Shown here: in pieces, positions 54,981-64,000 of the stretch
Layout of the letters: each line of letters opens with the position of its first letter
Numbering within the stretch: position 1 is the stretch's first letter
Assembly: GCF_027925245.1 (NCBI RefSeq)
Contig: NZ_BSDP01000001.1
Coordinates: forward strand, 3,224,001-3,288,000
Direction of reading: 5' to 3'
Source of the DNA: Agromyces rhizosphaerae
GTDB lineage: Bacteria; Actinomycetota; Actinomycetes; Actinomycetales; Microbacteriaceae
DNA length: 64,000 nt
Position numbers and translations under genes: made by a program
The notes under the pieces: model-generated
What the model was told of the DNA's origin: nothing
The model's database searches: none
Seen by the model: the letters and a program-made list of their open reading frames with translations, nothing else

Positions 54981-56426
54981 ATGACAACCGCAACGACCAA
55001 GGCAACCAAGCAGGTCGCAATCAACGACATCGGTTCTGCTGAAGACTTCCTTGCCGCGGTCGAGAAGACGCTCAAGTTCTTCAACGACGGCGACCTCATC
55101 GAGGGCCAGGTCGTGAAGATCGACCGCGACGAGGTCCTCCTCGACGTCGGCTACAAGACCGAGGGTGTCATCCCCTCCCGCGAACTCTCCATCAAGCACG
55201 ACGTCGACCCGAGCGAGGTCGTCGGCGTCGGCGACACCGTCGAGGCCCTCGTCCTCCAGAAGGAGGACAAGGAAGGCCGCCTCATCCTGTCGAAGAAGCG
55301 CGCCCAGTACGAGCGCGCCTGGGGCGACGTCGAGAAGATCAAGGAGACCGACGGTGTCGTCACCGGTACGGTCATCGAGGTCGTCAAGGGCGGCCTCATC
55401 GTCGACATCGGCCTCCGCGGCTTCCTCCCCGCCTCGCTCATCGAGCTGCGCCGCGTGCGCGACCTGACGCCGTACCTCGGCCAGGAGCTCGAGGCGAAGA
55501 TCCTGGAGCTCGACAAGAACCGCAACAACGTGGTGCTCTCGCGCCGTGCGCTGCTCGAGCAGACCCAGTCGGAGACCCGTTCGACGTTCCTCGCGAACCT
55601 CCACCCGGGCCAGGTCCGCAAGGGCGTCATCTCCTCGATCGTCAACTTCGGCGCGTTCGTCGACCTCGGCGGCGTGGACGGCCTCGTGCACGTCTCCGAG
55701 CTGTCGTGGAAGCACATCGAGCACGCCAGCGAGGTCGTCGAGGTCGGCCAGGAGGTCACCGTCGAGGTGCTCTCCGTCGAGCTCGACCGCGAGCGCGTCT
55801 CGCTCTCGCTCAAGGCGACGCAGGAGGACCCCTGGCAGGTCTTCGCCCGCACCCACGCCATCGGCCAGGTCGCACCGGGCAAGGTCACCAAGCTCGTCCC
55901 GTTCGGCGCGTTCGTTCGCGTCGCGGACGGCATCGAGGGCCTCGTGCACATCTCGGAGCTGTCGAGCAAGCACGTCGAGCTGGCCGAGCAGGTCGTCTCG
56001 GTGGGCGAGGAGGTGTTCGTCAAGGTCATCGACATCGACCTCGAGCGTCGCCGCATCTCGCTGTCGCTCAAGCAGGCCAACGAGGGCGTCGACCCCGAGG
56101 GCACCGAGTTCGACCCGGCGCTCTACGGCATGCTCACCGAGTACGACGAGCAGGGCAACTACAAGTACCCCGAGGGCTTCGACCCGGAGACCAACGAGTG
56201 GCGCGAGGGCTTCGACGCCCAGCGCGAGAAGTGGGAGCAGGAGTACGCTGCGGCCCAGGCTCGCTGGGAGGCGCACAAGAAGCAGGTCGCGGCTGCCAAC
56301 GCGAAGGACCAGGCCGAGGCCGACTTCGGCGGCAGCTCGTTCACGAGCGAGGCGGCCGGCGCCGGCACGCTCGCCGACGACGCGTCGCTCGCGGCGCTGC
56401 GCGAGAAGCTCTCGAGCAACTCCTAG
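54981..56426 (+). CDS. rpsA: 30S ribosomal protein S1
   Basis: The 481-residue product has four S1 RNA-binding repeats (about 35-105, 123-190, 207-278 and 292-364), best seen as GDLIEGQVVKIDRDEVLLDVG, VVTGTVIEVVKGGLIVDIG, VRKGVISSIVNFGAFVDLG and VAPGKVTKLVPFGAFVRVA, followed by an acidic, Gln/Glu/Ala-rich tail of about 115 residues. Four repeats rather than the six of E. coli is normal for actinobacteria. S1 recruits structured mRNAs to the small subunit. I chose ATG 54981 (ACGGAG about 11 nt upstream); starting at 54873 would cover the promoter. Confidence 0.97.
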   Translation: MTTATTKATKQVAINDIGSAEDFLAAVEKTLKFFNDGDLIEGQVVKIDRDEVLLDVGYKTEGVIPSRELSIKHDVDPSEVVGVGDTVEALVLQKEDKEGRLILSKKRAQYERAWGDVEKIKETDGVVTGTVIEVVKGGLIVDIGLRGFLPASLIELRRVRDLTPYLGQELEAKILELDKNRNNVVLSRRALLEQTQSETRSTFLANLHPGQVRKGVISSIVNFGAFVDLGGVDGLVHVSELSWKHIEHASEVVEVGQEVTVEVLSVELDRERVSLSLKATQEDPWQVFARTHAIGQVAPGKVTKLVPFGAFVRVADGIEGLVHISELSSKHVELAEQVVSVGEEVFVKVIDIDLERRRISLSLKQANEGVDPEGTEFDPALYGMLTEYDEQGNYKYPEGFDPETNEWREGFDAQREKWEQEYAAAQARWEAHKKQVAAANAKDQAEADFGGSSFTSEAAGAGTLADDASLAALREKLSSNS

Positions 56427-56443
56427 TCCCTCTCGGACCGTCA

Positions 56444-56477
56444 GACGGCCGGGCACCCGATCGGGTGCCCGGCCGTC
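56444..56477 (+). terminator. Terminator hairpin after rpsA
   Basis: GACGGCCGGGCACCC (56444-56458) and GGGTGCCCGGCCGTC (56463-56477) form a perfect 15-bp stem with the 4-nt loop GATC, 18 nt after the rpsA stop. Confidence 0.88.
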
Positions 56478-56511
56478 GCCGTTTCCGCACGGAGCCGGCG
56501 AGGCGGATCGC

Positions 56512-56517
56512 TAGGCT
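56512..56517 (+). promoter_or_regulatory. Candidate leaderless -10 box of coaE
   Basis: TAGGCT is followed by 6 nt and the GTG at 56524. Confidence 0.5.
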
Positions 56518-56523
56518 GGAGCC

Positions 56524-57135
56524 GTGTACCTCATCGGGCTGACGGGCGGCATCGCCTCGGGCAAGTCCACGGTCGCCCGGCGGCTCGTGGAGCACGGAGC
56601 GATCCACATCGACGCCGACGCGCTCGCGCGCGAGGCCGTCGAGCCGGGCAGCAGCGCGCTGGGGGAGATCGCCGAGGCGTTCGGACCGGAGATGCTGCGC
56701 GCCGACGGCACGCTCGACCGGGTCAGGCTCGGCGATCGCGTGTTCGGCGACGACGACGCGCTCGCGCGGCTCAACGCGATCGTGCACCCGCACGTGCGCG
56801 AGCTGTTCGCGAAGCACGCGGCGGAGGCAGAGCGCATCGACCCCGACGCGGTCGTGGTCTACGACGTGCCGCTGCTCGTCGAGGCATCCGTCGACCACCC
56901 GTTCGACCTGGTCGTGGTGACCGAGGCGCCCGCATCGACGCGCGTCGGGCGCCTGGTCGACGAGCGCGGGCTCGAGCGCGGGCACGCGCAGGCACGAGTG
57001 GACGCGCAGGCGAGCGACGCCGAGCGCAGGGAGGTCGCCGACGTCGTCATCGACACGGGCGGCACGCTCGCGCACACGATGGGGCAGGTCGACGCGCTCT
57101 GGGCCGGGCTCCGCGAGCGCCGCTCGAGCGCCTGA
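56524..57135 (+). CDS. coaE: Dephospho-CoA kinase
   Basis: The 203-residue product has the P-loop LIGLTGGIASGKSTVARRL, the HIDADALAREAV substrate region, VYDVPLLVEA and the lid arginine region. It phosphorylates dephospho-CoA, the last step of coenzyme A synthesis; the CoaBC step is also encoded in this window. It is short, lacking the C-terminal UPF0157 extension found in mycobacterial CoaE. GTG 56524 is supported by the -10 box. uvrB follows after 45 nt. Confidence 0.95.
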   Translation: MYLIGLTGGIASGKSTVARRLVEHGAIHIDADALAREAVEPGSSALGEIAEAFGPEMLRADGTLDRVRLGDRVFGDDDALARLNAIVHPHVRELFAKHAAEAERIDPDAVVVYDVPLLVEASVDHPFDLVVVTEAPASTRVGRLVDERGLERGHAQARVDAQASDAERREVADVVIDTGGTLAHTMGQVDALWAGLRERRSSA

Positions 57136-57167
57136 CGGCGCGCGGACCCGGTGTCGGCGGCCGAACC

Positions 57168-57173
57168 TAGACT
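57168..57173 (+). promoter_or_regulatory. Candidate leaderless -10 box of uvrB
   Basis: TAGACT is followed by 7 nt and the ATG at 57181. No SOS box was found around it. Confidence 0.5.
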
Positions 57174-57180
57174 TGAGGGC

Positions 57181-59247
57181 ATGCAGTCGACCCGTTCCGT
57201 GCGCCCGTTCGAGGTGGTCAGCGAGTACCGCCCGAGCGGCGACCAGCCGACCGCGATCGCCGAGCTCGCGGGGCGGGTGAACGCCGGCGAGACCGACGTC
57301 GTGCTGCTCGGCGCCACCGGCACCGGCAAGTCCGCGACCACCGCGTGGCTCATCGAGGCGGTGCAGCGGCCGACGCTCGTGCTCGCCCACAACAAGACCC
57401 TCGCCGCGCAGCTCGCGAACGAGTTCCGCGAGCTGCTGCCGAACAACGCGGTCGAGTACTTCGTCTCGTACTACGACTACTACCAGCCCGAGGCCTACGT
57501 GCCGCAGACGGACACCTTCATCGAGAAGGACTCGTCGATCAACGCCGAGGTCGAGCGGTTGCGGCACTCGACGACGAACTCGCTGCTGAGCCGGCGCGAC
57601 GTGGTCGTCGTCTCGACGGTCTCCTGCATCTACGGCCTGGGCACGCCCGAGGAGTACCTCGCGGCCATGATGCCCCTGCAGGTCGGCCAGCGGCTCGACC
57701 GCGACTGGCTGATCCGCAAGTTCGTCTCGATGCAGTACCAGCGCAACGACGTCGAGTTCTCGCGCGGCACGTTCCGCGTGCGCGGCGACACCATCGAGAT
57801 CATCCCGGTGTACGAGGAGCTCGCGATCCGCATCGAGATGTTCGGCGACGAGATCGAGGCGCTCTACCACCTGCATCCGCTCACCGGCGAGGTGGTGGCC
57901 CAGCTCGACGCCGTGCCCGTGTTCCCGGGCTCGCACTACGTGGCGAGCACCGAGGTCATGGACCGCGCGGTGGGCACGATCCGCACCGAGCTCGAGGAGC
58001 GGCTCGCCGAACTCGAGCGCCAGGGCAAGCTGCTCGAGGCGCAGCGGCTGCGCATGCGCACCACCTTCGACCTCGAGATGATGGAGCAGATCGGCTTCTG
58101 CTCGGGCATCGAGAACTACTCGCGCCACATCGACGGCCGCGACGCGGGGGAGCCGCCGCACTGCCTGCTCGACTACTTCCCCGACGACTTCCTCGTCGTC
58201 ATCGATGAGTCGCACGTGACCGTGCCGCAGATCGGCGCGATGTACGAGGGCGACTCGTCGCGCAAGCGCACGCTCGTCGAGCACGGGTTCCGCCTGCCGA
58301 GCGCGCTCGACAACCGGCCGCTGACCTGGGACGAGTTCTCCGAGCGCGTCGGCCAGACGGTCTACCTGTCGGCGACGCCGGGCCGGTACGAGATGGGCGT
58401 GGCCGACGGCGTGGTCGAGCAGATCATCCGCCCGACGGGCCTCATCGACCCCGAGATCGTGGTGAAGCCGAGCAAGGGCCAGATCGACGACCTGCTCGAG
58501 GAGATCCGCGCGCGGGCGGAGCGCGACGAGCGCGTGCTCGTGACCACGCTCACCAAGCGCATGGCGGAGGACCTGACCGACTTCCTCACCGAGGCGGGCG
58601 TGCGGGTGCGCTACCTGCACTCCGACGTCGACACGCTGCGCCGCGTGGAACTGCTGACGGAGCTGCGCGCGGGCGTGTACGACGTGCTCGTGGGCATCAA
58701 CCTGCTGCGCGAGGGCCTCGACCTGCCCGAGGTGTCGCTCGTGTCGATCCTCGACGCCGACAAGGAGGGGTTCCTGCGCTCCTCCACCTCGCTCATCCAG
58801 ACCATCGGCCGCGCCGCCCGCAACGTGTCGGGCCAGGTGCACATGTACGCCGACGTGCTGACCGACTCGATGCGGCTGGCGATCGACGAGACGAACCGCC
58901 GGCGCGAGAAGCAGGTCGAGTACAACCGCGCGAACGGCGTCGACCCGCAGCCGCTGCGCAAGCGCATCGCCGACATCACGGCCGTGCTCGCGCGGGAGGA
59001 GGCCGACACGGCAGCGCTGCTGGCGGGCCGCGAGGGCGGCAAGAAGTCGCCCGTGCCGAACCTGAAGCGCGAGGGCATCGCGGCAGCGGGCGGCAACGAC
59101 CTCGAGGAGCTCATCGCCGACCTGAACGGTCAGATGCTCGAGGCTGCGGCGGAACTGAAGTTCGAGCTGGCGGCGCGCCTGCGCGACGAGGTCGCCGAGC
59201 TCAAGCGCGAGCTGCGGCAGATGGAGAAGGCGGGGCACCTGACCTGA
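57181..59247 (+). CDS. uvrB: Excinuclease ABC subunit B
   Basis: The 688-residue product has the helicase motif [14 protein letters not shown], the beta-hairpin [28 protein letters not shown], the motif [24 protein letters not shown], and a C-terminal UVR domain ([28 protein letters not shown] split over positions about 650-684) that contacts UvrC. It verifies DNA lesions after UvrA loading. The start is ATG 57181; an in-frame start 30 nt upstream would cover the -10 box. It is close to uvrA and uvrC. Confidence 0.98.
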   Translation: MQSTRSVRPFEVVSEYRPSGDQPTAIAELAGRVNAGETDVVLLGATGTGKSATTAWLIEAVQRPTLVLAHNKTLAAQLANEFRELLPNNAVEYFVSYYDYYQPEAYVPQTDTFIEKDSSINAEVERLRHSTTNSLLSRRDVVVVSTVSCIYGLGTPEEYLAAMMPLQVGQRLDRDWLIRKFVSMQYQRNDVEFSRGTFRVRGDTIEIIPVYEELAIRIEMFGDEIEALYHLHPLTGEVVAQLDAVPVFPGSHYVASTEVMDRAVGTIRTELEERLAELERQGKLLEAQRLRMRTTFDLEMMEQIGFCSGIENYSRHIDGRDAGEPPHCLLDYFPDDFLVVIDESHVTVPQIGAMYEGDSSRKRTLVEHGFRLPSALDNRPLTWDEFSERVGQTVYLSATPGRYEMGVADGVVEQIIRPTGLIDPEIVVKPSKGQIDDLLEEIRARAERDERVLVTTLTKRMAEDLTDFLTEAGVRVRYLHSDVDTLRRVELLTELRAGVYDVLVGINLLREGLDLPEVSLVSILDADKEGFLRSSTSLIQTIGRAARNVSGQVHMYADVLTDSMRLAIDETNRRREKQVEYNRANGVDPQPLRKRIADITAVLAREEADTAALLAGREGGKKSPVPNLKREGIAAAGGNDLEELIADLNGQMLEAAAELKFELAARLRDEVAELKRELRQMEKAGHLT

Positions 59248-59360
59248 GCGGATGCCGCGGGGCGTCGTCGTGCGCGCGCGACCCGCGTACCGGGTGGTCG
59301 CGTGCGCCCGCGTTCGCTGGAGGCATCCGTCTCGCGTGCCTCGGTGTCGGCGGGCGTGCC

Positions 59361-59366
59361 TAGACT
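59361..59366 (+). promoter_or_regulatory. Candidate leaderless -10 box of uvrA
   Basis: TAGACT lies 6 nt before the second of two tandem GTG codons (59373) and only 3 nt before the first (59370). The spacing used elsewhere favours 59373 as the start. The 125-nt gap also holds two octamer copies (59249 and 59322) in inverted orientation. Confidence 0.5.
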
Positions 59367-59372
59367 CGAGTG

Positions 59373-62267
<2,895 letters not shown>

Positions 62268-62272
62268 GCGGG

Positions 62273-64000
62273 ATGCGCGACACCGTCCCGTACCGGCCGA
62301 AGGCGGGGGAGATCCCGACCCGGCCGGGCGTGTACCGGTTCCGCGACGAGAGCGGGCGGGTGCTCTACGTCGGCAAGGCGAAGAACCTCCGGTCGCGGCT
62401 GTCGAACTACTTCGTGCCGCTGCGCAGCCTGCACGAGCGCACGCGGCGCATGGTGCTCACCGCGGCGTCCGTCGAGTGGACCGTCGTCGGCGGCGACGTC
62501 GACGCGCTCCAGCTCGAGTACACCTGGATCAAGGAGTTCGACCCGCCGTTCAACGTCAAGTACCGCGACGACAAGTCCTACCCGTACATCGCGGTCACCC
62601 TCGCCGACGAGGCGCCGCGGGCCATCGTCACGCGCCGGGCGAACATCCCGGGCGCGAAGTACTTCGGCCCGTACCCGAAGGTCTGGGCGGCGCAGGAGAC
62701 CCTCGACCTGCTGCGCACGATCTTCCCGACGCGCGCCTGCAAGGACTCCGACTACAAGCGCGCCATGGCCACGGGCAAGCCGTGCTTCCTCGGCCAGATC
62801 GGGCGCTGCTTCGGCCCGTGCTCGGGCACCGTGGGCATCGCCGAGCACCGGCACCACGTCGACGAGTTCGTCGCGTTCATGCAGAACCAGGACAGCCGCA
62901 TCATCGACGAGCTCGAGCGGCAGATGCGCGAGGCGGCGGCCGCGCAGGACTACGAGCAGGCGGCTCGCCGGCGCGACCAGCTGGCGGCCGCGCGGTCGTT
63001 CTTCGAGAAGACCGCGGTGGTGCTGCGCGACTCCGTCGACGTCGACCTGTTCGGCATCGAGCACGACGAGCTGTCGGCGGCGGTGCAGCTGTTCCGCGTG
63101 CGCAAGGGTCGCATCCGGGCGGTGCGCGCATGGACGGTCGACAAGGAGCTCGACGTCGGGCTCGGCGATCTCGTCGACTCCGTGCTCCAGAATGTCTACG
63201 GCGGGGTCGAGTCGCCGCCGGCCGAGGTCGTCGTGCCCGAGCTGCCCGACGACGCCGAGGCGCTGCAGTCCTGGCTGGAGTCGATCGCCGGGCGCCGCGT
63301 GCGGCTGAAGGTGGCGCAGCGCGGCGACAAGGCGGCCCTGCTCGAGACCGCCCGCCAGAACGCCGCGCACGCGCTCATGCTGGCGAAGACCCGCCGCAGC
63401 GCCGACTTCACCGCCCGGTCGCAGGCCCTGGAGGACATCCAGGAGGCACTCGACATGGCGGATGCCCCGCTGCGCATGGAGTGCTTCGACGTCTCGCACC
63501 TGTCGGGCACGAACATCGTCGCCTCGATGGTCGTGTTCGAGGACGGCCTGCCGCGCAAGGACGAGTACCGGCGCTTCACGATCCCCGAGTACGCCGACGA
63601 CACCGAGGCGCTGCACCAGGTGCTGACCCGGCGCCTCGCGTACCTGCGCGGCGACGGGCCGGGGGAGGACGGGGCGAACGGCACGGATGCCCCCGAGGGC
63701 GAGGTGCCCGCAGGCGACGGCGTCCCTGCCGACGACCCCGCCACGACCGGCCGGAGGAAGAAGTTCGCCTACCGGCCGAACCTGCTCATCGTCGACGGGG
63801 GCGAGCCGCAGGTCGCGGCAGCCGCCCGCGCGCTCGAGGAGAGCGGTGTTCGTGGCATCCGGGTCTGCGGCATCGCCAAGCGTCTCGAGGAGATCTGGAC
63901 GCCCGAGTCGCCGTTCCCGGTGGTGCTCCCGCGCAACAGCGAGGCGCTGTTCATGTTGCAGCGCATCCGCGACGAGGCGCACCGGTTCGCGATCACCCAC
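62273..64000 (+). CDS. uvrC: Excinuclease ABC subunit C (3' end outside window)
   Basis: From ATG 62273 the frame is open for 576 codons to the window end. It has the GIY-YIG nuclease domain (about 14-95, RPGVYRF and [14 protein letters not shown]), a cysteine-bearing region ([17 protein letters not shown]), a UVR helix pair (about 205-240) and the RNase H-like endonuclease domain ([25 protein letters not shown]). An acidic Gly/Asp/Glu/Pro insertion (about 461-497) interrupts the endonuclease domain. The C-terminal helix-hairpin-helix domain is beyond the edge. UvrC makes both cuts in nucleotide excision repair. It starts 5 nt after uvrA. Confidence 0.96.
   Translation, partial: MRDTVPYRPKAGEIPTRPGVYRFRDESGRVLYVGKAKNLRSRLSNYFVPLRSLHERTRRMVLTAASVEWTVVGGDVDALQLEYTWIKEFDPPFNVKYRDDKSYPYIAVTLADEAPRAIVTRRANIPGAKYFGPYPKVWAAQETLDLLRTIFPTRACKDSDYKRAMATGKPCFLGQIGRCFGPCSGTVGIAEHRHHVDEFVAFMQNQDSRIIDELERQMREAAAAQDYEQAARRRDQLAAARSFFEKTAVVLRDSVDVDLFGIEHDELSAAVQLFRVRKGRIRAVRAWTVDKELDVGLGDLVDSVLQNVYGGVESPPAEVVVPELPDDAEALQSWLESIAGRRVRLKVAQRGDKAALLETARQNAAHALMLAKTRRSADFTARSQALEDIQEALDMADAPLRMECFDVSHLSGTNIVASMVVFEDGLPRKDEYRRFTIPEYADDTEALHQVLTRRLAYLRGDGPGEDGANGTDAPEGEVPAGDGVPADDPATTGRRKKFAYRPNLLIVDGGEPQVAAAARALEESGVRGIRVCGIAKRLEEIWTPESPFPVVLPRNSEALFMLQRIRDEAHRFAITH

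Noticed and set aside
57121..57180. SOS box upstream of uvrB or uvrA
   Set aside because: Only half-site CGAAC or GTTCG words are present; the paired TCGAAC-N4-GTTCGA form is not found near either start.

Overview
The window is chromosomal DNA of a high-GC Gram-positive actinobacterium, most likely a member of the Microbacteriaceae. The reasons are the very GC-rich codon third positions, frequent GTG starts, -10 boxes of the form TAGRCT just ahead of start codons, and a gene order that follows conserved actinobacterial blocks: alaS-ruvX-mltG-aroECKB-aroQ-efp-nusB, pyrRBC-carAB-pyrF-gmk-rpoZ-coaBC-metK-priA-fmt-rsmB-rpe, hisGFI-trpECBA-lgt-gltBD-pyk, and polA-rpsA-coaE-uvrBAC. The species call is inference. 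I see no mobile element, prophage, CRISPR array, rRNA or pseudogene. Coding density is very high and no gap exceeds about 200 bases.

Layout. 1-3.6 kb: a membrane-anchored cyclophilin (cut by the window start, minus strand), rarA, rpsD with a strong terminator, and a small Ala/Glu-rich protein. 3.6-15.4 kb: alaS, ruvX, mltG, the shikimate genes aroE, aroC, aroK, aroB and aroQ with an unusual duplicated-domain membrane protein between aroB and aroQ, then efp, nusB and a DsbA-like lipoprotein. 15.5-25 kb: a complete UMP operon apart from dihydroorotate dehydrogenase and orotate phosphoribosyltransferase (pyrR, pyrB, pyrC, a membrane protein, carA, carB, pyrF), headed by a PyrR-binding RNA loop that overlaps the pyrR ribosome binding site. 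It runs into a fused mihF-guanylate kinase gene. 25-33 kb: rpoZ, coaBC, metK, a helicase-degenerate priA, fmt, rsmB, rpe.

33-49 kb: hisE, hisG, hisF, hisI, trpE, two small Trp-locus membrane proteins, trpC, trpB, trpA, lgt, gltB, gltD, pyk. trpD, trpG, trpF, hisA and hisH are not in the window. 49-64 kb: tRNA-Leu(CAA) on the minus strand, an ANTAR response regulator, a hotdog thioesterase (minus), polA, a DUF885 protein, rpsA, coaE, uvrB, uvrA and the 5' part of uvrC, so the three UvrABC subunits lie together.

Most neighbours overlap by 1, 4 or 8 bases, which implies translational coupling. About ten genes instead have a TAGRCT-like box 6-7 nt before the start codon, implying leaderless transcripts even inside gene runs. 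The most unexpected non-genic signal is a dispersed octamer, CGGATGCC/GGCATCCG, found 47 times by eye. Most copies force otherwise rare codons, and several lie in disordered protein linkers. I found no convincing new multi-gene system: this is a housekeeping region with several family-level oddities.
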